Origin: Deroplatys truncata
Taxonomy: Eukaryota > Arthropoda > Insecta > Mantodea > Mantidae
Assembly: GCA_030765065.1 (NCBI GenBank)
Contig: CM060988.1
Span: 203,461,565 to 203,525,564, forward strand
Direction: 5' to 3'
Length of the DNA: 64,000 nucleotides
A program made the translations under genes and the position numbers. Below the pieces are notes generated by a model. The model searched no databases, was not told the DNA's origin, and saw only the letters and a program-made list of their open reading frames with translations. This document shows positions 32,413 through 43,810 of this stretch, one piece after another. The stretch's first letter is position 1, and every line of letters begins with the position of its first letter.

Positions 32413-33570
32413 GTTTTTGAATTTGTTGAATTGTGGCATGTAATTCTTTTATCTTTTTCATTTTTGGATAATCAGTGTATGCTATAGCTTGAATAGCAGC
32501 TTTTGAATATGATAGTATTATAAAATTACTTCACCTATTTAACCAGTTAAAGATATTTTCGATTGATGTATATATAGCTTTGATTTCCCCATCAAAATAT
32601 GTACTGTTATTTCCAACATGTTCATAGAAGAAAAAGAACTTACAAGTTCCTCCCCTTCACCATCATCAAAGGGGAATACATCTGCATAAACATGTGTCCA
32701 ATTATTTTGTGGATGCTTTTCTATTTATTGTTTCTATTGTAATCATTTTGCTGTTTCTGGTTTTATACCTTTTTTACTGAATTGTTCACTTAAATCCAGA
32801 TAATGTTGTATTTCAATGTTGTCTGTTGGGTTGTAATTACTCATATTTTCTTTTTCTTTGTGGATGTTTAACATTTCTTTTAATTTATGTGTTTGTTTCA
32901 AAATTGCAGTTTGAGTTTTCAGCGATTGATTGTTATCTAAATATACACAGCATTTATTTTGGTTTGATAGTCTCAGCAATGTATGAGAATACATTAAGAG
33001 GGCCTGTGTTTGTAATTCTAGAACAAGTGGTTTGTTGGATGTAGCAATTCTTAAGGTGACTATTGGGGTACTTTTAGCTGCTTAAGTTATTAGTCTGTGT
33101 GTCTTTATTTAGTGTATACTGTTGTTAGTATTCCTCCACAATGTTTGAAAATTGGTTTCATATACTATTATACATTGCATACATGTTATTCTAGAGCTAC
33201 CCCATTTTGTTTTGCAAGTCCTTTAATTAACTTGAATCTTTTTGTTGCTTATGTAGTTATGTTATATAATTCTTCCATGTTAGTTTCTTGTCAAAAATTA
33301 CTCATAAATATTTTGTATTATTTTTACATTGTAACTCAATACTTTTACTATTGTCATTTAAGAGGTTTAAATGCTTTGATTTCTTGCTCAGGGAGAAAAG
33401 TTGAAATTTAGTTTTTTCTTTATTTACTTTCATCATGTTTTCTGTACGCCAGTCTTGAAGTTGTTCTCGTTACTGGGTTTTTGTGAACCAAAATGTTGTA
33501 TGCTGAACCAGCCTTAAGTTTAAGACATTGGGAATGTAGCAATGACACAAGTTTGTTTTGTGTTTTTCAG
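32413..33570 (+). other. Intron end
   Basis: AT-rich with T-rich ORFs that are not convincing. It ends in the strong acceptor 'tttgtgtttttcag' (33557-33570). A copy of 'tgtgaaccaaaatgttgtat' at 33484 matches the DRc neighbour at 27960. Confidence 0.5.
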
Positions 33571-33690
33571 ATGGCGAAGGAGCAGTTGGTGTTAGCATTC
33601 CATAAAGCAGAACTGGGCACTTGGTTGAAGAAACCGATAGAACAGGACCAGTTTGAGCTGGACGACTGTGTGTTGAATAACCACCAATGA
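33571..33690 (+). CDS. Terminal coding exon of an unidentified gene
   Basis: The exon starts right after the acceptor and reads MAKEQLVLAFHKAELGTWLK, then KPIEQDQFELDDCVLNNHQ, stopping at TGA 33688-33690. The exon start is phase 0, which matches the phase-0 end of the exon at 25083-25276. The joined C-terminus would run ...DAVQDYK-MAKEQLVLAF... The Met is then internal rather than a start. It looks helical and charged with an acidic end (FELDDC), like a cytosolic protein. I do not recognise the family. Other exons between the two cannot be excluded. Confidence 0.7.
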   Translation: MAKEQLVLAFHKAELGTWLKKPIEQDQFELDDCVLNNHQ

Positions 33691-34440
33691 CTGGGAGATG
33701 GTTCCATCGGGGTTTGCCTTGCAGAATAGAGCAGTCGCTCAGTCCCCCGTCCCAACTCGCCACAGTTGCTTCTTGAAGCAGTTAGCGCACTTGGCACCAG
33801 TAAAGGGCAGATCCTGGAGAACTATATTGTGTAGCACTCCAGCAGCACACTCTCGGTTTAAAACGAGACGAAAAATTTGCATGCCCAGTAAGCGTTGCAT
33901 TCTGCATCATGACGCTTTTATTTTCCTCCTGTATGATTCTTTTAACACAGTACAATCCAGTTGCTCAATCTTTCGTTTAGATGCACATATCATGCACGAC
34001 TTTTTATGACAATAGACAATTTATGTGTTGTTAGATAAATGACATTAATGCCACTTTATTTTCCTCTTCTCCCCCTCCCCTTTTTTTCTGTGCAATAGGT
34101 GAAGAGCTGTGTGGAGTTTAATTGTATGAATTATATCGTTTATGTGATGCTGTGAATTTTTTCAAGTTTCCCATGTAACTTAATTTGCCACCAAACTTTT
34201 TTTTATTGCTCATTTGAATATAAAATGTGCTATTTAATTGACAATGTACATATACATACTGAAGTAGAAAATAACCTTGCAATGTTACATGGGAATCTTA
34301 TAAAAAAATGTTTTGTACAAAACAGCTCAAACTTAATGGGTTAAAATTTCCAGTAACATTTTGGAAACGTTTCTTTAATTAAATGAAGCTTTAAATGCAT
34401 ACCTTGCACAGCAGAATTTCTCAACCAAAAAATAAAGCAT
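33691..34440 (+). other. Probable 3' UTR
   Basis: Follows the stop codon. The first 200 bp are richer in G+C than the flanks. A possible polyadenylation signal 'aaataaagc' lies at about 34430-34436. The minus-strand ORFs here are shadows. Confidence 0.45.
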
Positions 34441-35128
34441 TAGAGAATAGAGTATTGAAAGAAAGAAAAAAGGAAAAAAAAAAAAAAATTAGTGCCATAG
34501 GGTGAATATAGCAGGAAAGGTGCAATGTAGCAAAAATTGATATTGCAAAGGTTTATAACTCTGCAACAAGAAAAGAGCATTTTGTGTATTGTTAAAAGAG
34601 TACAATTTACACACACTCACATACACACACACTGCCTCCTCCATCTGAGAGTAAATAATACTTATTTAGCAACACAGATTCACAAATATATCAAGGACTC
34701 ACAGAGTGAGCTTTTTCACATCTGTAGGTTATTTAGAGACTAATAATTGCAAGTTTATGTAATTTGATAAAACTTCCGAGAAGGTTATCGGAAACATCAT
34801 TCTGTAGGGAACTCTTCCAAGATGTTTTAAAATGTGATGCCATGATTAGATCTCCAATTAAGTTGCAGAAATTGCTTCCATGAATGCTGATATTTTGCTT
34901 CTTTGTGGCAATACATTAAGTTTTATTATTAAGACTTCTGTTTTGTAGTTTAGTGCATGCCCTAATGACAATTTCCACAGAGGAGGTTTAAAGAAATTGT
35001 AAAACGCTTTCTTCTGTGTGAAATTTTTACATACAAGGTTGGTTAGAGGTGCAGCTTGCAGTATTATTAATGAAAAAACGTTCAATCTTGCAACATAATT
35101 TATTTTTTTGAGATAGTCCTCCTGAAAT
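34441..35128. other. Spacer with A-rich run
   Basis: A-rich at 34460-34490, short CA repeat at 34612-34632. No coding recognised. Confidence 0.4.
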
Positions 35129-35776
35129 TCAATACACTTGCCCTATTGTTCGTAATTCTCTTGTGGAAGAAGGTTTGTTTACCTCTTGTATGACTTGGCT
35201 TTTGAAAGCAGATTGTAACACAGGGAGCAGTATCAGGCAAAGAATTTCAACAATTTGTGCTAAACAAGGCACCTGCTTATTGTTCTGATGGAGTGTATTC
35301 TTTTTGGCCATTCTTGGACTTCTTCTGTGATTGCTGCTGTCAGTCTCTCCAATAGTTGCTTGATTGGTGCTAATTCTCTGAGAAGTGTACGTGTTAAATT
35401 TAGGTTCGGGAACATGTAGATATGCGATGAAACAGTCATTGCTTCATATGAGGACATTTTGACAGCAAGATGTTACATTATTTATACTGTAATGTGTTTT
35501 TTGTTTTGGAATTACTAAGTTTGATAGTGGTATATCAATGAGAGATATGGTGTGTGGTAAATCGGGTCCAACCACAGATGCAGGCCTCCATTCACATTGA
35601 GAGTTGTGAATACCAAAACGTAAAACTGGTGTTTTTTTTTCTAACACAGCTATAGTAAACAGGGTTGCCAGATATCTGAAATCAAAATAAGTGTCAGATA
35701 CACATTTCGCCTGCCCCCCCTCCATATAACTGAGAAAGCTTATGGAAATATTTATAAAATACTTTGTACTTACCAT
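35129..35776 (-). pseudogene. Coding-like minus-strand stretch, possibly a midasin fragment
   Basis: On the minus strand one frame gives YFDFRYLATLFTIAVLEKK, then GIHNSQCEWRPASVVGPDLP. After a break come MSSYEAMTVSSHIYMFPNLN and LTRTLLRELAPIKQLLERLT, AAITEEVQEWP, then in another frame CLAQIVEILCLILLPVLQSA. The amphipathic 'LLERLT...LLQEWP'-like section reminds me of the large ATPase midasin, but this is memory of pattern only. At least one frameshift and no clear donor suggest a retropseudogene or decayed exon. Confidence 0.3.
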
Positions 35777-36199
35777 TGCATACTAACCAGTCACCAAATT
35801 CAGTTTAATTTTCAAAGTCCTTATGAAAAACACAGAGCCTCAATTTTTTGTTTGTTGCATGATCAGCATTGTGTTTCAAATTTCTATCCATTTCCATTAT
35901 TGATTTACTTTCTGTTTTCTAACAAAATAACCATGTGTTCATGTTCATCTCACTGACTAGTAACAAACACCCTTCATTGTTGACGGATATCAATCAAAAG
36001 TAAACAGCACAGCAGTTGTTAATTGTTAGGCATCATATCTGCCAGGCTGGCCAACCAACCCCCCCCCCCCAATATGTCAAATTTGAAAACAATGAACCAA
36101 TTGTAAGTGGGTCAGTGCCAACTCTACCTGGGTAAAACTTACACCAGGAATTACTTTTTGCAATATAAAGAAATGTAGCAGTCAGTTTTAGTAACTTCA
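35777..36199. other. Spacer
   Basis: Holds a C10 run at 36060. Nothing else recognised. Confidence 0.35.
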
Positions 36200-36340
36200 G
36201 AGGTGAAAACATAACTTTTTGTTTGTTTTCTTTCTTTCCTTTTCCATGTTTCGAAGTACTCCAAAATGCAGAACAATTACCATCCTGGATAGGAAATGGC
36301 TGGGGCATGTTTCGAAATCCAGCCGATTTCATAATCAGCT
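36200..36340 (-). mobile_element. PLE 3'-end remnant
   Basis: On the minus strand 'gctgattatgaaatcggctg', then 'gatttcgaaacatgcccc', has the layout of the PLE terminal hairpin: CTGAT-box, helix 'gaaatc/gatttc', then CGAAACATG. There is no coding sequence nearby. It may be an isolated hammerhead-like fossil. Confidence 0.45.
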
Positions 36341-39300
36341 TCGTTTTTCGACTTGTTTATTTATGTTGTTACAGTTACTGCAGCTAGGTGACAGATTGTA
36401 TTGCTATAAGTATGCGTGCTTCCTCGCATCCGTTTTTCATCAATTTTGTAGGCACATCACTAGGCGACAACAGTACATTATGGTCACTAATGTTGTCTGA
36501 TTGCATGACCACAGCTGAAGCCATCAGAACAACCTCTTGACTAGAGTACATGCTCATTCTGTATTCAATTTATAATGTTTTGGGAAACAATGAAACATAC
36601 ACTTTTGTTCCATTATTTTTAAAGTGCTTTTTGCTTTAGAATTTTTTTTTAAATACTGAAGCTATCTGTTGATATATAACATTTTCAAATTACTTGCAAA
36701 TGCATATCCAGGACACTTTATAGATGTTTGTTTCGTGAATAAATCAACTTTCACAAGATGTAACACAGATGTTAAATAAAAATAAATAATAGTAATAATA
36801 TTGATGGTTAATGAGCTGAATGGCTAACTGAATGATGGATAATTGAGGTTCTGCTGTGTATCGAAACCTAATAGAAATGTAATACTTGCATATATAGAAT
36901 CATATCAGTAGTTACTGCTTATAATTATAATTTTTCCATAACCTTATAACTGTTGCAATATGTCTGACACTGATTTGTTTTAATACCTGATTGGTCAGCA
37001 ATGTGACAAGCCCCTCCCATGACAAATAATACCACACAAGCTTCAATTACAAATTTATTTCTCCCTCAGTGTACGTAAAATGCTGTTATAAATGTCCTTT
37101 GTTGTTTTCCCTTCTAGAAAAAAAACCCATTTTTCACTATCATCTAAACAAGGAATGACTGTGAACACAGAACAAAGTTACTTATCAAACCATCATTCTA
37201 TTTTTCAAAATTACTTTCATTGGCATGTTCCGCAGTGTGTCTTTTGTTCAATATGTTATTCACAAATGGCTTATGATTGAAGTCTTGATATTTTCAATAC
37301 AGAAGGTTTTTTAGTTTATTGCTTTGTTTGTGAAACTTCCATCTATAAAGATACAAAACTCTGGGAATAGGCCTTTTGTTCTTCTGATGAAAGATTGCAG
37401 ATGCTTGTATTTGAAACTAATTTAGTTATATTTTTGAGAACCTTAAGCTTACATCCATATACAGTTCAGTATTAAAACTTGTTTTTAACTTGACGTTTCC
37501 TAGACCAATGTTATGGCCAAAAGGTTCATTTTCTGTGGATTGCAACCTTTAGCTTCTTGTTTCCATAATTTAGCCTTTTATTGAAAAGTAGGTTTTCTGG
37601 GGAAGGTTGCAATTTTGTTCAGTTCTACAGTTGTGGCCCAACATAGTATGGATGAAACATTGCCATACAAACATGCAAAAACACTGCCTTCCCTGGAAGA
37701 CATAGGTATTATAGACACTGGGCGCTGAAGCCTACGTGTTGAATTAAGTCTTCATTACATATTCAAGCAAGAACATTTTCCATAAAGGTTTACTTTATCA
37801 AATGCAGTAATATTCTGCATTTACATTCTTAGAATCATTTTCCCTTTGAATTTATAGCAATGTTTACAGTATCTTCAGTACTAATGTAATTTTAATTGCA
37901 TGTTTACATTTGCTTAAACTCAGACGCTTGCCTATAACCCATCTAAAATTATAGACAGCCTACAACTTTTATCCTTATTTTTAATTCTTTACATACAGTT
38001 CTTTTTGACTGGTGAAAATTGCCACCGTCAGCATTTTGATAAAGATCAACTGTTCTATATCATCCACTGAACACCTTGCACTTCATTCATGTCAAAATGA
38101 CTGTAGTATATTGTACTCTGCCAAAGCATATATGGCAGTATAAGATGACCTTGCTCCCTCATATGTTCATAGCATACATCCCTCCCTCCCTACCTGTGCC
38201 ATGTGATCAGATTTCCAAAGCAAGAATGTGGAACAACTTTATTGGACACCTCCAGTACAATCTACATGAAAGTTATTTCAAACTTAAGTTAAATACAAGA
38301 TTGAAGTACACTTACATCTTAATTTATTTATTTGTTCTAAGAAAAAATTACAGTTTGTCTGTCTACTAGTTCTTTCCACTCATTTAATAGACAACTATAA
38401 TTCATGAAAATCTAATAACTGGATATTATTATCCACCCTCTTCGCAGTCCATTTCCACTTATTTTTTACATTATATAAATATTAATGCCCACACTCTTGC
38501 TCATATGAGCTCCTCTTTCCCCTTAAAGAAAAAATATGGCATTTGCTGCCATATTGTGCTTATTGTGTTGCTTTGTTAAAATCAAAACCAACACTTCTAG
38601 ATGTGCATCTATTCATTCAGAGCCGGTTAGTGAATTGTATCTCAAAAGATGTTCCACTAACTCAAGAAGAAAAGGAAACACAAGTTTTTCACCAAATTTA
38701 AATTGTTTGCATTGAAAGGATGCCACGCTTATGTGAACTTTTGTTTGAAAACCTAGAAAGGTAAAGTACTCTGTTATTGACTGGTAAGGAGTGTTGTTAG
38801 CCCCTCCCTAAAGGAATCCTGGATCTGCCTCTGCCATTGCTTTCTTCTTAAATGTTGTTGACCAGTGGCACTGGGGATTAATTGATCTGCATCATTTTCC
38901 CTCTGGCTTCCCAATATAAAGTCTGTAAGTTATCACTTTTAAGGCCTTTGCATTTGTTCAGGATGACATCTTCTTAAATATTCTGTTTAAAACTGATCAT
39001 CTCTGTTTTCTAGATGTTCCTTCCACTTCCCCTCTCACCTTTTAACTTACACACTGCAGTTACTGCCCTCTTTCCTCCTTATTTACTTTATCAACATATT
39101 TTTCTCTATCCCAAGAACATTTTAACATATCATTGATCTCTCTTCTGTTAAACCATTAAACAAGTAGAGTTGTAACAGCATTACAATTATATTTATCTGA
39201 AGACATTATGTCCTCCAAAAGGTTTTCTTCTGTCATAAATATCAGTGCACCAATTATCAAAGTATATCGTGATAACAAATAACTGCTTTTGCAGTCTTGA

Positions 39301-41817
39301 TGTTTGAGCATCATTTGTTCCTGGGGTTGCCATAACAACTTATGCATGTTCTTGGAGTACCTTAAAGGCGTCACAGCAGTCTTTTATGTTCTTCATTCTT
39401 AGAGTTCAGAAAGGTGTACAATAATCATAGTATGCACATTGACCTTGAAACATAACAAATTAATATAACAGAGTGATCTTTAAGCTGCTTTACGAAGGTG
39501 GAATGTGACCTCATGCATTTGTGAAGCTACAGTGGTGGACTGGTACAAATAAATTTGGAGAAAACAGTGGAAAAAGAAACAATTAAATGATAATCATAAT
39601 TAACTTGTTGAAAGATGTTGAAAATATTCCCCATTCTGTTGAAGTTACAGATTCACACGTTTAACTTGAATGTTAAATACTTTGGTTAAATTTCTTTTGT
39701 TACTGAACTAGTGTAATTTGTTATTGTCAATTTCAGTTCATCTATTGTTTCCGGATTATCTTTTTACAGCGTTGACTTTGCAAAGCCCTGAAAAAAAGTA
39801 ATTGGTTCTACCACTTTTTCAATGTCATGAACAGAACCAGCCCCTCAAAATTTATTTATTGAATCATTAACGGTATTATTGTAATCTGGATTTTGGAATC
39901 GCTCTGCAAATTGTTGCTTCACTTTATAAAACCTTCACAGAAAACATTCTCCATTAAAAACAGATGCTATTGAATGGAAAACATTTTCAACTTAAATGAA
40001 AAGACTTGCACACTGGCAGGGCAGTCTGACACTGACAATCCTAGTTACAATAGGGATGTTGCTTTGGGCATAGAGTGTGACAGCCATTTCCTTGACAATA
40101 GCTTGCTACCAACCATTTTGGGAGTGTGCTGAAGGCTATTGAGGGACTAAACGATCACACATGCTGGCGTGCATAAAATGTGGCTTATAATGGAACGGAG
40201 CTGTTTATGTTGGTGCTCACAAAATCTAGCACTGCCCCTTACCACTGTTTTTCCACCATAATTCTAGCCACTGGATTGGCAAGGTACTTTACCCTTCCCA
40301 GCTATGACCAAACTCCGAAGGTAACATTACATCTTAAACCTTATACTTCATGCTACACTACCGTTTGGTAGCAACAACAACTTTAAACTTTGTCTAAATG
40401 TCACTGATGAAGCACTCATATTTATGAATGTTTGTAACTGTCGTTCAGTTTAACCCCACATGCAAATAATTCTCTACCTCTTCCTCTAGAAGGCCGAATT
40501 GTTTGTAATTGGTTTAGCCTTCTCTTGTACGCCAATTATAGCGAAACACTTTCATAGAGGTAGTATTCAATCCACCGCTTCATTCCACATAGGCTGTAAA
40601 CATCATTCTTGCCCCTGTATTGTTTTTCAGGCCAGTCACATAGAGAACTGATACCAGCTGAGTGGAGTCAAAAGTTGGTTACTTGAAGCTGGAAACCTTA
40701 CGGAAGGAAAAACACTATGGCAATCTAGGGAAATTAACTACTTTTTATGCACGACAGTGTATAATAATGAAGTACAATATAAGAAGAATGGTGCATAATG
40801 GAATCAGAGTGTTTAAGAAGAGTCCCATTAAGGTTTTGTGATCAGACTCTGAAAAAATGGGACTTCTTGGTCACTCACTAAAATAATGGGCTACTGCTTA
40901 AAAAATATTGGCATTTCATGTGAAATACAATTGCTGCTTCAGTTATACCAGGATAAGAGTTTTGTTGAGATTGAAATTCCTTTTCAGCATTAATAAATGT
41001 GAAACATTTGAAGCATGGCGCACATATTGGACTAGCTAAGTTTAAACTAGAAATGTAATACCTCTTTTGGGAGTGTATCTGTTGCCTATTGTGATATAAA
41101 GATAGCCTTCTCTTTTAACATTATACATAATAATACTCATAACTATAATAAAGATTAGATTAGTACAATAAATAGTGGAGGCATAAATACTTAATAGTAC
41201 TATAGCAACTTTTACAAATAATAAGTTTAGCTGCCTCAGTGATTTTTTCTGCACTTAGTTAGCTTTGTTTCACACTGTATCGAACTTCAAGCTTAAACAG
41301 TACATGTTTACCAACATTCACCAAGAAAAATGTAATGCAGGATAATACTTTGCAGTTATATCAAAATGCAAATTGAAGAATTGTGTTTTAAGTATTTTTA
41401 AATCATTGTGGAAAGAATACATTTTCATATACGATAATTTAATCGTACTGGTGTTCAAATATGTTTGGTATCTAATTTATAATCATAGACCTAGATTGGG
41501 CTTCACTAGCAATCAATAATGAAAACAATGACATATTAAGAACATGGCGGAATACCATTTTAATTCTAAAGTTTTGCTGCCGTGAAAATAATTATGTAAA
41601 TACAATAGTCTACCTATCATAAAATACGGAATTAAAAAAAAATAAAGAGATTTCATCACAAGAAGGCGAGAAATAAAAGCAGTAAGATTAAGGGGTTATA
41701 GTACATTCACATTGTTTACAGTTTGAACTTTTGTTGTCATATATACAGCCTACTGTAGTCTGGTGGTCATAGCTTATAGAATGAATTGTTGCAGGGCATC
41801 TTGGAAGTACTTTGTTA
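36341..41817. other. Long AT-rich spacer
   Basis: About 5.5 kb in which I see no supported exon, known transposon or tandem repeat. Short ORFs are AT-rich and without family features. This may be intron or intergenic DNA. Confidence 0.45.
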
Positions 41818-42350
41818 GATATCCATTTGAGTTGTACTGCCTTAATAAATCAAGTTGGTTTTGTTTTGGTAAAACTGAGACATGAAATAGGCTTGATAAA
41901 ACGTGGGGGGGCTAAGATAAATACAAAATCTGCTGATATTTCATTCACAATTCTGTGAATACCAGTAAACTTTTGGTCTGTTGTTATGACTGGTATGGAA
42001 GCTTTATGAAATTAACAGTTCTAAGAGGTAATGGGGAGAAATAGGCATAAAAAATATTTTAGATCATTGTACAATAATTTCATAAAGAGTACAGAGTAAA
42101 TTTAATTAAATTATTATTTGAGGTTTAAAAACCAGCCTGGTTAAAAAGCAGCATCAAGTATGGCAGCCAGTAATAAACATTATGGCTTGGAAACAAATAA
42201 AACCAATAAAGATGTTAAGCTAGCCACAACATGCATTTGAATACTGCTGTATGACTCGATGCAGTACTGGAAATACTTCCAAGCAATAGGCACCCTGGAT
42301 AACCGAAAAATGTTAGTTATATCCATTTGAGTTGTACTGCCTTAGTAAAT
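41818..42350 (+). repeat. DRb dispersed repeat, copy 2, between direct repeats
   Basis: Its core matches 29475-29935. It is bounded by imperfect direct repeats of about 40 bp containing 'tatccatttgagttgtactg' followed by 'cctta(a/g)taaat' (41818 and 42317). These may be a long target duplication, terminal repeats or an old tandem duplication. Non-coding. Confidence 0.65.
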
Positions 42351-43722
42351 GAAGCAGAAAAAGTATAACAAAAAAGCCCCTGTGATGAAACCACGCAGCC
42401 AACATATTTGAACACTCAGTATTACCAATGGTAAATCTCATTTCAATATTTAATAAAAACTGTAATTTCGATGTAGTATGGAACAAAAGTGGCATTGCCT
42501 TATATCAAATATGTAACTCAATTACTGTAGCATAGGTATAATAAATAACAATAGGAGGTGGATTGCTGAGGTAGTGTGTGTTGCAAACGTGGTTGAGGAA
42601 GACTGTCGTGCTAGGTGGTTACAACGGATTGGCTGTGAAGTAGGTGGATAAACGCACATTAGTGTTGTCGATGTTGTCGCGTTTCCCAGGTTCTGCCCCT
42701 CACTATGCCAAGTCATTGTGTCACTGGGACGGCAGACTGAAGACCAGCTCTATTCTGTTAGATGTGGAACTCGTGGAATCCAATTAACGACGACATATCC
42801 AGTATATCATGCTATACTGGCCAAGTTTTCCCTTTCCACTTTTGCCTATCTTTACCATTCTAGCTTTAAACTTTTATCATCCATAGAACACTTGTTAAAT
42901 ACGAATTGCTGTTTGAAGTGGCACGTTCAGGATCACAGATAAAGCGCTTCCTTTCTTTCTTTTTGGTTGTGTTATAACACAAACATAGAAATTGAAAAGT
43001 GTCTAGATAATAATTTAATCTGTATTAGAAAAAGAAATTACGATAGAAGGATAATGTCTTCCATCTAAGATGTATTAGTAATCTGTTTGATGTTAGACTT
43101 TGTTTTACTTTCAGGATATTGGCGTGCTAAGAGTACAGGACGACTGTAAATGATTGGAATACAGAGTTTAATAACATTTTTAAAATCCAATGCCACCAAC
43201 TGTCTTTGCAACATGGTAGAATATAGCCTTGTTTTTAATCCTTTCACTCTAAGCTGAAATGCTATACTATTTTAATTTAATCGAATCTTGAGCAGTGGTT
43301 GTTACACGTAACTTTACTTGGTTTATTCAAATCTGTTTTTGGCACAAATTCAGTATTGAATACCTTAAGCCCAATGCTCTCTAATCAAGATATCTGGATA
43401 CATTTAGCCTCAATCTACAGAGCTAACATTATGTAATAACTTAGTTGTTTTTGTTACATGTTTAATAGGTTTATTGCTACTTGTTCATAAGTTCTTAAAG
43501 GCATACAAATTGACACAGAGAAATTGTCTGATGTATGGAAATTGTCTGCTGATTGTGGGGCTGGTAATGACCTTAATGGCAAGACAATGTGTGCTATTGT
43601 ATCTGCATCATTTGGTGGGGACTTATGCATTAATTAGTAGAAATATCAGTATAAATTTTTTGCATATTTAGATGTAAAGCAGCACACACAACTTAGTGAT
43701 ATTTGTTTTGTCATGGTTTCAG
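42351..43722. other. Spacer
   Basis: A small G+C-richer patch lies at 42585-42790, without a supported ORF. The end is the acceptor at 43721-43722. Confidence 0.35.
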
Positions 43723-43810
43723 CCACCTACAAAAGTGCCAAATGGTAACAAGCTAGGTGAACCTGTTTTCAAAATGCAATCTATCATTCTTCTTGCAAAA
43801 TTTAGAAAAG
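43723..43810 (+). CDS. Possible internal exon
   Basis: Acceptor 'catggtttcag' and donor 'AAAAG|GTACAA' enclose 88 nt open in one frame: PPTKVPNGNKLGEPVFKMQS, then IILLAKFRK, ending on the first base of a codon. That phase is what the terminal exon at 48909 needs. The donor is only fair. It could be chance in AT-rich DNA. Confidence 0.35.

Noticed and set aside
36341-41817. Search for hidden exons in the long gene-free stretch
   Set aside because: Several 'cag' acceptors exist (for example near 37130 and 40630), but each is followed quickly by stops or lacks a donor.
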